Source: Atrina japonica (lineage: Eukaryota; Mollusca; Bivalvia; Pterioida; Pinnidae). From it: 64,000 nt of DNA. Location: positions 296,001 through 360,000 of the forward strand of contig BROG01000348.1 in assembly GCA_030159075.1 (NCBI GenBank), in the 5' to 3' direction. The position numbers and the translations under genes were made by a program. Below, piece after piece: positions 52,728 to 63,087 of this stretch; the stretch's first letter is position 1; each line of letters opens with the position of its first letter. Under the pieces are notes generated by a model that saw only the letters and a program-made list of their open reading frames with translations, did no database searches and had not been told where the DNA came from.

Positions 52728-52855
52728 AAATCACAACGCCGACATAAACTCAACCTGTTTCATTATCATCATCAAGGTCTTTTTCAGACACCTCACAAAC
52801 TCTTTACTGATAATAATGAAACCATGCTTACACCTGAGTTTATTTCGGCGTTGTG

Positions 52856-52859
<4 letters not shown>
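52728..52859. mobile_element. 132-bp hairpin element between two AT arrays
   Basis: The left arm 'aaatcacaacgccgacataa' plus 'actca' and right arm 'tgagtttatttcggcgttgt' plus 'gattt' are near-perfect complements. Pairing continues inward ('gtttcattatcatcatca' with 'tgataataatgaaac'), leaving a loop of only about 30 bp. It is most likely a foldback MITE. (AT)n arrays lie on both sides (52619-52692 and 52860-52946). Confidence 0.8.
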
Positions 52860-52940
<81 letters not shown>

Positions 52941-52946
52941 ATATAT
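52860..52946. repeat. (AT)n microsatellite, right of hairpin
   Basis: About 87 bp with two phase breaks. It begins at the last base of the hairpin arm. Confidence 0.97.
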
Positions 52947-53411
52947 CAAAGATGTATAAAAAGTCGAAATTAAAATTTAATTAAGCTTTATATGTAATGC
53001 AATAATATCTCTTTATACTGTTCAAGGGTTTTCTCCCCTGTAGAGTGTTAAGATGCGTATATACGAGTATTTATGACGACATGTAGATTTTGAATGATAG
53101 GTTAACTATATATAATAGTATTACAGAATTTATATTTATCTATCAAAAGTTTCACATTCGAATTCACATTTCTGAATATTTTCTGTCAATCACAGATTAA
53201 AGTTCGTCAGGTAGGGTGGGGTCATTGGCAGAGTGCTCAAATAATTAGCAATTCATTCTAGGCCTGTCAACATAAAACTTAAGAATGACTGAGTAGTCTA
53301 AAACTTTTACTTAATTTTGGTTACTCCTGAAATCTGATATTCTGATATTTTTATTCTGAAGTGTTCTAATTCGGGAGTCCATAAAACAAGACACAATTTG
53401 TCTACTTGTGT
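52947..53411. other. Non-coding stretch
   Basis: I see no supported feature. Confidence 0.4.
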
Positions 53412-53658
53412 TTTACGCTACACTCAACTTTTTCAGTGATATAATGACGTCAAGTTTTTAAATGGCGAAGACGTGAATCTAGTTACAATCTACAATATAC
53501 CCGGGAAGAGACCTCTAGCCTTCCACAAGTCAACTGGCAAACATTTTTTCTCTCTCACATAATAAGCTAATAGGTTCTAGCTGGGCTCGAACTTGCGCTA
53601 ACCAGAGATGAGAAAATTTATGGTTAAAAGCGCGATAGTCTAACCACTCCCACCACCC
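53412..53658 (-). mobile_element. tRNA-Ser-like SINE (family 1), minus copy
   Basis: Read on the minus strand, a 'gggtggtgggagtggttaga' head is followed by 'ctatcgcgcttttaac', box B-like 'gcgcaagttcgagcccagct', the 'cttgtggaaggctagaggtc' body and the 'aaagttgagtgtagcgtaaa' end. Confidence 0.75.
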
Positions 53659-54439
53659 GTATGATAGCAACTTATCACAAACACGACTGTATATGAAATG
53701 ATAATGTGCTGAATAGATTCTAGCATATCGTATCCATTGGGATCCAGATATACCATGTGCAGATGATAAGGTATGTTACAATTTATATGTTGAATGTTGA
53801 AGATAGGAAACAGCGTCATGTAATAACGCACAGCATTGACGTCAATTGATAGAATAGACTTAAATCTGTGACACGTAACCTTAAAGCGTTGTGCGCATCA
53901 CTATATGTATGGAAAATATTTGTCGTGACGTCAAACAGCATCTGAGCAAACAACTAGACAGCTACAGTTGGATAAATGAAATCATTAAGGTAAATGATCG
54001 ACTTAGAGTTAAGTAAGTAATCTATTCAGATTTTATAAATCTTAAGACTTACATCTAAAGATCAACAAGCAGTTACTCCGTCTCGTTTCAAGTATTCAAT
54101 ACTGTTCTGCAATCGCGTAGCACTTCCACTGCAGGTAGTATTGGTGAAATCAATTACACATACATTTAACAAAAATACTCTAAAACGTTAGTATTCACAT
54201 GCATACGTACTTTTTCTGTTTATTGTGTTACATGTACCCTTGATATTACAGAGTAGACGTTGTCATTTTGTTAAATTTAAGCAAACTACATTTCTATATA
54301 AAAAAATAAAATATTTTAATAGTTATGAATATTTGACATCCACAATTAATAAAATTTGATGTATTCCTATATTCGTGTTTTGTTATGTTTTTTATATCCA
54401 GCAAAGAATTTTTTCACTTACATGGATAGGTCTACCGTT
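53659..54439. other. Non-coding stretch
   Basis: I see no supported feature. Confidence 0.4.
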
Positions 54440-54712
54440 TTAGGTGAAGTGCTACAAATTTTTATCTGTCCCTTGAACTCATGCCAATGCAGTGGGGGTT
54501 CTTTTACGTGCAACGCTTCCGCGACTTCTGATGAAATCTCATTCGAAACACCAATGATTTTCACGTATTCCAAGCAGTTGGCAATGGAACAGCCACAGCC
54601 ATTTTATAGACTTTGGTCTGCCCTCCCCCCCTTGGAAATCAAACCCGCGACCTTCCGCTTGCTTATCGAATGTTTTACCACTAGACCAATGCAACTTGTC
54701 CTTAATTCGTTT
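54440..54712 (-). mobile_element. tRNA-derived SINE (family 3)
   Basis: The minus strand reads 'aagttgcattggtctagtgg', 'taaaacattcgataagcaag' and box B-like 'ggtcgcgggtttgatttcc', a tRNA-like head distinct from families 1 and 2. The body extends to 'tttgtagcactt' and has 'cgtgaaaatcattggtgttt'. A 175-codon plus-strand frame across it is an artefact of the SINE. Confidence 0.7.
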
Positions 54713-55137
54713 TGGTATAAAGTTTATCAACATAAATCAGTATCACCGTTTTGTTATTTCAATCTTAAGTGTTATTATGTTTGTCGTAGACACATTTTAG
54801 CTTGCATTTTGATTGGCGATTTTCCCGAAACGACATCAGTGAGTGAACATAACTTCTCAACACCAACATTAAATCATCCATGATCAAAGTCTTAATTCTA
54901 ACTGCGCGAAGACGTTCCAGCCGGCATTACACTAAATAATGATTACACCAACTTCGATCGTTTTACAGTATGTGACTATCACAGATAGCCTATCCTGTCA
55001 CATATGGTGAATGATTTTCATATTAGTTAATTCAAAACATCTATCATTATCAAAATGAGTCAATAAAGAGCAAGTATAATAGGAAATAATGAAATGGAAC
55101 TGTTTTATGCAAATATTTTGAAACTGTGAACTATTGT
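54713..55137. other. Non-coding stretch
   Basis: I see no supported feature. Confidence 0.4.
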
Positions 55138-55345
55138 AGTGGATGAGTATTAGAGCGTTCGAAACGGAAGCGGTAGGCCAGGAAGCGGCCAGTCCCGGGT
55201 TCGATTTTCGGTACCGGGTCATACCAAATGCTTTAAATATGGTAGTGAATGTTCTTTCCCAAAGCGCTCGGCATGTCATGTAAATAGCCCTCACTGCATT
55301 GGCGTCAGTTTATAAAACAAGTCAGAATGCGTGACACCAACTTAT
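55138..55345 (+). mobile_element. tRNA-derived SINE (family 2), diverged head
   Basis: The tRNA-like head has 'gtggatgagtattagagcgt' and box B 'cccgggttcgattttcgg' (about 55195-55211). The body has 'tagccctcactgcattggcg' plus 'tcagt', as in the family 2 fragments at 28915 and 48853. The head differs from the 48853 copy, suggesting a shared body with a different tRNA source. Confidence 0.7.
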
Positions 55346-55448
55346 ATTCTGTGACGTAATATGTGGATAGATGTCACGTCGTCTACTTTCAAAATACACT
55401 TATCTCTTTATTTGCATGTTTGTTCATATTTTGTAACATTATTTTTAA
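55346..55448. other. Short spacer
   Basis: No feature beyond the SINE ends on each side. Confidence 0.4.
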
Positions 55449-55656
55449 GGGGGATCCTTGGCCCAGTGGTCAGGGTAAAATATAGCCTCGCTGTAACGCA
55501 AGCTGATTTTTGTTTAAAAGTTTGCCAGTTTGCTAGCTGAAGAACGTTGGTCTCTTCCCGGGTACACTGTAACCGTGTTTTCTCCTCCGCCATCAAATAC
55601 TGGTCACCATCATGTACCTGAAAAAAGTATTGAGTGTAGCCTTAAATACTATTCAA
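55449..55656 (+). mobile_element. Family 1 SINE interrupted at its 3' end
   Basis: It runs from the head 'gggggatccttggcccagtg' through 'cttcccgggtacactgtaac' to the end 'attgagtgtagccttaaata'. Its tail is cut by the TIR element at 55657. The box B region appears deleted or highly decayed. Confidence 0.75.
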
Positions 55657-55825
55657 TATAGACCCTTTCACGATAATTGCGGTCCTGTAACTTTGAAGGA
55701 ATAAATTATACAGATTCCCGGAAAATTTCGTCAAGAAACAATCAGTTACTATAACGACGTCTATATTTTTGCGGGTATCTATATCATTTATTCCCACAAA
55801 GTTAGTTATCGTGAAAGGGTCTATT
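55657..55825. mobile_element. MITE with 19-bp terminal inverted repeats
   Basis: The left end 'atagaccctttcacgataa' and right end 'ttatcgtgaaagggtctat' are perfect complements over 19 bp, flanked by TA. Internal symmetry continues ('aactttg'/'caaagtt', 'ggaataaat'/'atttattcc'). Length is about 168 bp, non-coding. TA flanks suggest a Tc1/mariner-like mobiliser. Inserted at the tail of the SINE to its left. Confidence 0.85.
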
Positions 55826-56509
55826 AAAAATCAAAACAAATATGTTTTACTGAGCGTTGTTATTTCTATTTTAAATACACAATTTTAAAATGAAAGATAT
55901 AGATCTATATATCGTGTTTATTAATTAAATATACTTGGAGCATTAAATTCCAACTTCATGTTGCAAACAGATTTCTAGCAAAATTCAGCAAACGTGTCAT
56001 TCATAAATCCTGCGTTTCGCCAAATGTCGACCAGTTTTATCATTTAAGTATTGCCAACACAACAGCAAAAATAGGTGACCACATTCCATTAATGCACTTC
56101 CGATGACGTAAGCAAACTTTAAAGGGAAGCGTTAATAATCGAAAAAAAGTAATCTACACCAGTTTTGTAAACGAATATGTATGTAGTGTAAATTGACGTT
56201 TTATAAAATGAAAGATAAATGTCCTTGAAAATGTCCTTGGTCGGTAGCAGACAGTAAAACAGATCAGATGAAAATCAAAGTCACCAATCCTTTGAAGCCC
56301 CCATGTTTAAATAAAAAAAAGTATTACTTCCGATATTCGTTCAAAATAACTTGTTTATTTCATTTGCATTCATTTGCTTATTGAAATTTTGATATTACGT
56401 GATTTATTATACAAATAAATCCATTTTATAATGCTTTAATTACCATTACAATCTATTGAAGTCTGAATTACTTAGAATATCAGGAATTTATGAAAAAATA
56501 TTTTATATT

Positions 56510-56514
<5 letters not shown>
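55826..56514. other. Non-coding stretch
   Basis: I see no supported feature. Confidence 0.4.

Positions 56515-56553
<39 letters not shown>
56515..56553. repeat. (CA)n microsatellite
   Basis: About 39 bp of CA repeats. Confidence 0.97.
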
Positions 56554-56557
<4 letters not shown>

Positions 56558-57278
56558 TTGATCACTGTGTTTGCCATCTGAAAAAAACATCAGAAAACTC
56601 CAATCATTCACTCATACCTAATGAGAACCATAATACTGTATATGAAGCGGCACTAATGTAATATTACTGTTTTCCCGGCATCAAATGACTTATCAGACTC
56701 ATAAAAGGGTGAATGAAAGTTCAAATTATATGATGAGAGATTAATACTCTTTTAATACACGATGTATCGATGTTGTAGAGATCTGATCTCTCAGACAGAT
56801 GAATATCCAAAAATTACCTCAGAAAAGAGGCAAATAGTTTCTACTATCCTATAAACATGACCACACATTTTTACTGTAAAAAACAGTGAACTGCAGGGAA
56901 TCAACAGGTAAATTAAGTTAACGATACATGTATTTCATTTTAATCCATAACCGTTTTAAATGTACTGGAAACATAGTGATGTTAGTTTTCTTGTACTTGT
57001 ATTTTAAAGACATAGTATCTACGAAAATGGTTATTTTTTTAGTCGGCAATTTTGCGGAAATATCGAAGATATGACTGAATAATGATCTTCCACGTCGACA
57101 CTTTTTTGTATAATTAGCGTAATTAACGGATAAATGCTGATTTGTTGTCGTCGTCTGTAAGAATCAAACTCATTAATTATGCACAGAAACAATCCCAGAA
57201 GCACACGCAATGACCTAGATCGTATCGATATCAATCAATGGATGCTGAGGTAAGCACGTGTTGATTATATTTTGAGAT
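56554..57278. other. Non-coding stretch with a plus-strand donor-like site
   Basis: Mostly featureless. Near its right end, an open plus-strand segment (57179-57249, starting ATGCACAGAAACAAT) ends at 'gctgag|gtaagc' (57250), a strong splice-donor consensus. It has no recognised domain and conflicts with a minus-strand gene model next to it, so it is not called as a gene. Confidence 0.35.
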
Positions 57279-57283
57279 CCTAC

Positions 57284-57442
57284 ATTTAGACGGTCCTTGA
57301 GGCTTATCCATCGATCATGCTCCTTTCCAATATTTATCTTGGTCTTGTTGTATTTCGCCAGAACTTCTTTCCGATTTCTTTTTCTAGCTGAATCTGTCAA
57401 TTTAACAGGTCGGCGACGATTTGTTTTTGCTTTGGACGCCAT
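57284..57442 (-). CDS. Possible first coding exon of a basic uncharacterised protein
   Basis: A minus-strand ATG at 57442 has a good Kozak context (AAGCATGG; A at -3, G at +4). It opens a segment of 53 codons beginning MASKAKTNRRRPVKLTD and continuing RKRNRKEVLAKYNKTKINIG and RWISLKDRLN. It is strongly basic and mixed in composition, unlike repeat-driven frames here. The K.NIG...RW..LK pattern resembles N-termini of uncharacterised fish and invertebrate proteins that I recall, function unknown. A possible donor 'gtagga' follows at 57283, although weak. The frame remains open to 57215. It sits 25 bp from a perfect NRF-1-type palindrome. No downstream exon could be found, so this may be a partial gene or a gene-derived fragment. 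Confidence 0.4.
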
Positions 57443-57466
57443 GCTTTTCACTATCAACAATGGAAA

Positions 57467-57478
57467 TGCGCATGCGCA
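57467..57478. promoter_or_regulatory. Perfect NRF-1-type palindrome TGCGCATGCGCA
   Basis: The 12-bp sequence TGCGCATGCGCA equals the consensus for the animal transcription factor NRF-1, which typically sits within about 100 bp of start sites of broadly expressed genes. It is rare by chance in DNA this AT-rich. It lies 25 bp upstream of the minus-strand ATG at 57442. A GC box (gggcggg, 57509-57515) lies about 30 bp further upstream. Confidence 0.65.
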
Positions 57479-57508
57479 AATACAGGTCACGCTAAGGTTA
57501 TATGAATA

Positions 57509-57516
57509 TGGGCGGG
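57509..57516. promoter_or_regulatory. GC box (Sp/KLF-type site)
   Basis: 'gggcgggc' on the plus strand, about 30 bp from the NRF-1-type palindrome and in the same small CpG-richer patch. Sp/KLF factors bind this motif either way round. Confidence 0.4.
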
Positions 57517-58202
57517 CTTGCAAACGAATTTTTGTCGTACCGACAAAAAATAAAAAAAACGTGGAAAGTTGTGAAATACAATAAAACTATACTTCTATGT
57601 GTTTTAATTCAACAATTTTTCGTTTTTTATCTCCAAATATTAACATATTTGACCCAAACAATTGAGATTGAAATATTTGAGGAAATCGTAGATACTATGT
57701 CTTTAATTGTAGTTGTTTGGTGGCGGCCAGTTTTAATGGTGGACACACTCTGTAGAATTGTAATTTTTTGTCTCTTTTCGTCCGCCAATAATATGTATAC
57801 TGCATATTTGAAAATGTTCGCTCCCGTTTAGATTTCGCCATTTTCCTGAGAAAAAAATGAGAGAGTGAATTTAAAAATGAAAGCGAAATTTTCAAGCTAA
57901 ATGATTGAGGCATAGACATACACATACGTTTTTGCTATCCATCATACTGAGGTGATTGAAGGCGTATTTATTACGGGGTAAATATGTTTTTTGTCGTAAA
58001 GGGGTGAAAATACCCGGGGCGAAAATTTATAGATGTACTGGTACAGTATGTAAACGACATGTATCCCAATCCAGGATTTTTAGGGTGAGTTGAATTTTGT
58101 AACAACAGATTTAATTAGATGTATAATAGGAATTTCCTATGAAACACAATATCTAAGTCTCAGGACTAGCTCCAATAATAGTCTGTTTTGCAACGAATTG
58201 GA
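57517..58202. other. Non-coding stretch with possible TIR-repeat remnants
   Basis: Words such as 'gtatactgcatatttg', 'aatgttcgctcccgttt' and 'atgaaagcgaaattttc' (57795-57900) resemble the element at 58655-58905 and probably are an older copy of it. No gene supported. Confidence 0.4.
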
Positions 58203-58215
58203 TACACACATACAC

Positions 58216-58250
<35 letters not shown>

Positions 58251-58251
58251 C

Positions 58252-58302
<51 letters not shown>
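58203..58302. repeat. Compound (CA)n-(TA)n microsatellite
   Basis: CA repeats (58203-58252) pass directly into TA repeats (58254-58302). Confidence 0.97.
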
Positions 58303-58303
<1 letters not shown>

Positions 58304-58654
58304 CATGATTTATCAGACATATTCACGTAAGACCTGGGGGAATTTGAATTCCCCTCATGTCCATAACCACCCACGCTGTATATACTGACTAATTATATTA
58401 AGGCATATAGCATATGTTAATGAATACGCATGGAAATTCGTGAATGGATGGTCATTTTGAAGATATAATTTGTAATCAAATAATAAAAATTTGACAAATA
58501 AAATGAACAACCAGTGGATATTCGATAAATTTTCATTTCATACGCGTCTGTTGTTTACTATTGCTGTTCCATGTAAAATGCTTTTGGATGTGTGTTGTGT
58601 AAGAATTTAAATGTCAAAACATTCCAAAATAGCAATATTTCACACTTTATGTCA
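58303..58654. other. Non-coding stretch
   Basis: I see no supported feature. Confidence 0.4.
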
Positions 58655-58906
58655 TTACTGTATACAGGTACCTTTAAAAATTTCGCCCCTGCTTATTTTA
58701 CGGTCCTTTTAAGACAGAAAACATATTCGTCCCGTCTTAAATTCGTCCCAAATAATCTTGGTTCCATGGACGGCATCTGTATCCGTGCTTCAATTATTCC
58801 ATTACTATTTTCGCTTTCATTTTAATTTCGTCTTCTCATGTAAGAACTAAAATAGCAAAAATTAAACGGAAGCAAAATTTTCTGAGTATACAGTATATTT
58901 ACTTAT
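58655..58906. mobile_element. MITE-like element with ACTGTATAC ends
   Basis: The left end 'attactgtatacaggt' and right end 'tgagtatacagtatat' form short inverted termini. The interior has 'aaaatttcgcccctgc', 'attcgtcccgtcttaaattc' and 'gcaaaattttc' words and no open frame of interest. Length is about 250 bp. Confidence 0.55.
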
Positions 58907-58977
58907 TCATTTTATTGACATAATAAATTACTTTTTTTAAACAAGAAAACATCGATTCTTCTGTCAGTCGTAGATAC

Positions 58978-59470
58978 TTAATGAAGCATTAGCTGTGTTT
59001 ATTTTTATTTCAAATAATTTTTTCCCTTTATTACTACTTAAATTGATATAAAATAACAAAAAGAGATAATAGTTCTTGAATTCCTAATATTATTTTGTGA
59101 AAATTGCTTGAGAAATAATGTTTGTTCACTTGCAATTGATTAATTCAACTTTGTATATGAATATCACAGTCAGTGCCTGGGGGCCGTTTGCGAAAGGCCC
59201 TCCTAAATCCTAACCTTTAGTCCTAACTACCATGGTAACACATAGCTAATTGGTAAGTCCCATGACAATTAAGACTAAGACTTAGGACTTAAGATTAAGG
59301 ACCTTTCCTTAAAACGGGCCCTGAATTTATTTTCACAAAATACATGTGTATACATGAATTGTAGGAATATAAGATTGTTTACGCCTGTTTATAGCTCCTA
59401 TTTATTATTGTACATCAAGTGCAAATCGAAATAATTTGTTTTTGGTAAACACAGCTAATGTCCCTTTAAT
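58978..59470. mobile_element. Family D TIR element carrying a nested MITE
   Basis: Its ends 'gaagcattagctgtgttta' and 'taaacacagctaatgtccct' are inverted repeats shared with the 25150 copy. Total 493 bp minus the 149-bp insertion (59176-59324) leaves 344 bp, close to the 346-bp uninterrupted copy. No coding capacity. Confidence 0.8.
59176..59324. mobile_element. 149-bp palindromic MITE nested in family D element
   Basis: The left arm 'gggggccgtttgcgaaaggc' plus 'cctcctaaatcct' pairs with the right arm 'aggacttaagattaaggacc' plus 'tttccttaaaacgggccc'. The middle repeats 'ctaagacttaggac'. The insertion splits a block that is continuous in the 25150 and 63088 copies ('cactgggcct.a.cttatttt'). 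Confidence 0.8.
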
Positions 59471-60624
59471 GAGTGAATATATCTAGTCACAATTTCAACA
59501 ATAATGTTTGTTTAGTTTCATATGTACATTGTATTAATTTACGATAAATGTTTTGATTATGTTTTAAACAGACTGAGTCGACCAGTTTCTTAAAATAGAT
59601 GCATTTAAGTGATATCAATTTTCTGTACAGCATTGTGTTATATTTAAAGGTTTTTAATCAAGTTTTTGAAAGTGTGCTATATATATATATAAATATATCG
59701 ATATAAATACGTCATATTAGAAAAAACAATTTTCCATTTGAAAAAGAAAATGCTGATTTTAATTATGCACTACACTAAAACAGGAAAAAAGCTGTATTTT
59801 TTCCCTCTCAATAAATATGCTAAATGTGGTTTTATTTGTAGAGAAGTTTTCCAGCAATCTCAATTATCTTAATTAGCTGTTTATCACGTGACAAACCCCG
59901 CAACTGTTTATTTTATAACCCTCATCTGGCGTATAATAAGCGTGAATGTTATTTACAAACGAGTTATAAATGGGTTTACAGTGCTATAATGAAAGTTCCT
60001 TATCTTTGTACTGTTCAATATTTCATTGACATGGATACAACATCATAAAATATTGACTGCTCATAGATATTATTTACTACCGGCAAATTACACCATTAAA
60101 CTGACAGAGTTCAGAGTCTGGATGGTCGTAAAAATACAAACCACTGAAATGCCATGCTCACCCACGACTATGTTCTTAGAGTATAACGTTTCATTTGCTT
60201 TCGGCTAGACCATTGACCGTATAATGCATTCCCGTAAAACTTGATTAATTGAGGTGGCGGCACTCATGTCTGTTTAATTAAGGCATATTTGTGTATCATT
60301 GCCTATGTATATTCATATTATACTTAGGACATATAGGTCTACCAAGGTAAGTTGGCACCGACTATAATTTGAATTATAGAAAAGGGGACAGACTAGTTGT
60401 CAACGCAAAAATATTGGAATCCGTACAACCAGTTGTTTGGAACTAAACCGGTTTTTTGTGGGGGTGGCAAACCTCGGGTGTGCATAACCTTGGTAGACTA
60501 TACTTGTAATTCTAAGATGACATCATTTCGAGTTGTGCTCGTATTACAACCGAAACAAAAATTTAGTCGTTGTATAATAAAAAATGTAGATTGTATGTTT
60601 TTGATTTTTGTTTTCAATTTTTGA
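59471..60624. other. Non-coding stretch
   Basis: I see no supported gene. Small open frames at 60026 and 60397 lack motifs. Confidence 0.4.
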
Positions 60625-60740
60625 AGTGTTCTCAGTTATATGGTACACCGGAAGCATCCAGGTTTTAGTGGCGAAAGAGAAAACCCGGTTACAATGTACC
60701 CTGGAAGAGACCACCGGCCTTCCGCAAGTGATTGAAGTCA
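60625..60740 (-). mobile_element. 3' fragment of family 1 SINE
   Basis: 'tctcagttatatggtacacc', 'gaaaacccggttacaatgta' and 'gagaccaccggccttccgca' match the family body. The head is missing. Confidence 0.7.
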
Positions 60741-60819
60741 ACGTTCAATGTGAATGAAATGAGTTTGCATCACTGTAACGAAGAGATGGAAAATAGAATT
60801 TCACATCCTGTTGATGTTA

Positions 60820-60829
60820 TTGTTGTTTT

Positions 60830-60863
<34 letters not shown>
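60820..60863. repeat. (TTG)n microsatellite
   Basis: About 40 bp of TTG repeats. Confidence 0.95.
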
Positions 60864-60868
<5 letters not shown>

Positions 60869-60962
60869 ACAAGAAAGTAAACACTAATCTAAAAGTTGCT
60901 GTGCTAATTTCATCATACTTCATTCAGAAACTGTTGAATCAAAAGGAGAAAGTAAAAATTTA

Positions 60963-61012
60963 CACACACGGATCTCTGAAAATCCAGAGGTTGGAGCAGG
61001 TGTCATTTAGCG
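60963..61012 (-). mobile_element. Short fragment of dispersed RT-tail repeat
   Basis: 'cacacggatctctgaaaatc' and 'cagaggttggagcaggtgtc' match the family 3' region. Fragment of about 50 bp. Confidence 0.6.
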
Positions 61013-61459
61013 TTCCCTAATGACAGAGAGTACATTAGTATTAGTGTGATTGGCATCATTTGATTAATTATAATCATTGTTTATCTAAGGGAAATGTATA
61101 TCTATAAATAACTTTTACTGATATTTCCATAAAATAAATCCGGTTCAATACTGTAGGAATTTCAAATTTCTAAATAGGTAGTAATTGCAGGAATGACACA
61201 GCATAGGGTGGGTGATAATATTATAATTCCAATGGACCAGTGATCCGAATTTCATATCTAGTACAGTCGCGGTTCTTTCGGATGATACTTACAACTGAGA
61301 TACCGTGTCTTTGCATATCTGGACATTCCATCATTTCTCGACGGTATCAACTTTGAATGTCTTTTATGATCACCAACATAGGTTGTGACAAGTGAACTAA
61401 CAAAATGTATTCATCATTATAAAACTTTTTTAGATATTTTTAACCCCGTTATATTGAAA
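61013..61459. other. Non-coding stretch
   Basis: I see no supported feature. Confidence 0.4.
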
Positions 61460-61800
61460 CATAAGGATATCAGAATTCGCGCTAAATGTAAACGTTCAGC
61501 TTATTTTACAGTCGTTATAATGGTCTTGTTTGCAATTATTTTGTTTCACTACATTAAAAGTTGAGCTACCTGTTCAATGGCAGTTGTTGAAACGTCCATG
61601 CCGTTTAATGAGGATTAATTTCCCACTTATTTCATTTAATTTTGACTGTGGACTCGCGGTGGGTGAGACCCGTTAACCGGTGGTACTTACTTCTTCGTGA
61701 CATCTGATTCTGGATCGTGTTTGTCCAAAGTTCACCAGCTTTGTATTTTGTCACCAAATCATCCAGATGATAAATACTTTCGCATCTCTGATTTTTATTT
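61460..61800 (+). mobile_element. Diverged copy of dispersed RT-tail repeat
   Basis: It shows 'gtcgttataatggtcttgtt', 'gttgttgaaacgtcc', 'gactgtggactcgcggtggg' and 'gtgtttgtccaaagttcacc' with many substitutions. This is the oldest-looking long copy in the window. Confidence 0.7.
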
Positions 61801-62089
61801 TATTTTTTATTTTGAAATAAACTGAAATAAATGTTTAGTTTGTATAGCAATCTATTCAATTGCATTGAACACTGATATGTTTTTGATACCTGGCTAAATT
61901 ACATGCCCTTCAGGTGTTAATAGGTATATGTTCATTACAAAAAATGTAGGCGTATAGGTAAATAAATTCTAATGAATGACTAAATAAACAACTTTTTAAC
62001 TGTTCCCTGTTGTCTAGATTTGCCACTCAAGTCAACAGGAAAATGTAGTCGTTTTTGACATGTGTTCTTTATAAAGAGGTTTATTTATT
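61801..62089. other. Non-coding stretch
   Basis: I see no supported feature. Confidence 0.4.
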
Positions 62090-62191
62090 GCAAAAAAAAT
62101 GTTATCAAAAGTTCTGTTTGAATGACCTTCATATGCAGGTGCCCTCTATACAGAGGTGGCCTTTATTGCAAGTTTGATTGTATTTCTTAGG
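62090..62191. mobile_element. Half of palindromic MITE-like repeat
   Basis: 'atacagaggtggcctttatt' plus 'gcaagtttgattgta' matches the right end of the 24296-24462 element. The left end is decayed. Confidence 0.5.
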
Positions 62192-62483
62192 AGAATAGTG
62201 TACATGTAGTCAATTTAACTAACCAACCCCAATAAAACAATATGCTCCTCTGTAAATCAATGGCTTTGACCAGTCCAAATGTGTCTTTAGAGGTAAATGG
62301 GTTAAGCTTTGACAAAATGTCTACTGCAAACACAACTACAGCGTTAACAGTTAACCATTGAGGAAAACCATGGAACTTTTTCAATGGCTTGAAAAAATAA
62401 CAAACTAAGGAACCGACTGTAGTATTACAAGATCATCTGAGTTTGTATTAATATTTTTTTTCAATTCCACAGTAAGAATGGTA
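62192..62483. other. Non-coding spacer
   Basis: A minus-strand 65-codon frame (62187-62384) has mixed composition but no recognised domain. Not called as a gene. Confidence 0.35.
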
Positions 62484-62882
62484 TGAAGATTTCATATACA
62501 GAGGTAAACTACTCACTAACAAATTAGTGACACAGGGATATCGAAACCGCGTTTAATTTCAACGTTTCGCAAATTTTATGGTCGGTATAATAGTCTTATT
62601 TGCGACTACTCTGTTTCACTGGGTGAAATGTTGAGTTGCCTTTTCGTTGGCGGTTGTTGAGACGTCTGTACCAATTGTGACGAAGATACACTCCTCACGT
62701 GTTTCATTGGACTTGACTGTGGACTCACGGCGGGTGTGACCGGTCGACAGGGGATGCTTACTCCTCCATGTCATCTGATCCCACCTCTTGGTTTCCAGAG
62801 GTCCGTGTTTGTCCATTTTTACCGGATTTGTATCTGTGTCCTGGACATTATATTGATTTATACTTTGGTATCTGAAATTTTT
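62484..62882 (+). mobile_element. Recent copy of dispersed RT-tail repeat
   Basis: Nearly identical to 25923-26330 over the coding tail and the 3' region. The coding tail (YEDFIYRGKLLTNKLV, then a loss of one A in 'cgaaaaccgcg') is frameshifted, while the family stop and downstream blocks are kept. Confidence 0.8.
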
Positions 62883-63087
62883 ATATTTGTATTAAACAAA
62901 CAAATTAATGTAAAATGATGTTGTATAATATGTGTTTATATAAAATATAGTCCTAATTTATTCTTGGTAAGTAAATATAATTTCATTATCTTTTGTTTTA
63001 TAATCGTTTAAAATATGATTGATATTTCCAGTTTGGTATAGTTAGTGATGCAAATAAAATGCAAAAATAAATGAAGACAAAAATTTA
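62883..63087. other. Short spacer
   Basis: I see no supported feature. Confidence 0.4.

Noticed and set aside
54356..54883. 175-codon plus-strand frame, the longest in the window
   Set aside because: Its centre is an antisense reading of a tRNA-derived SINE (54440-54712), and the rest is AT-rich flank. No domain.
62187..62384. 65-codon minus frame with protein-like composition
   Set aside because: No recognised motif, beside a decayed MITE, and no splice or promoter support.
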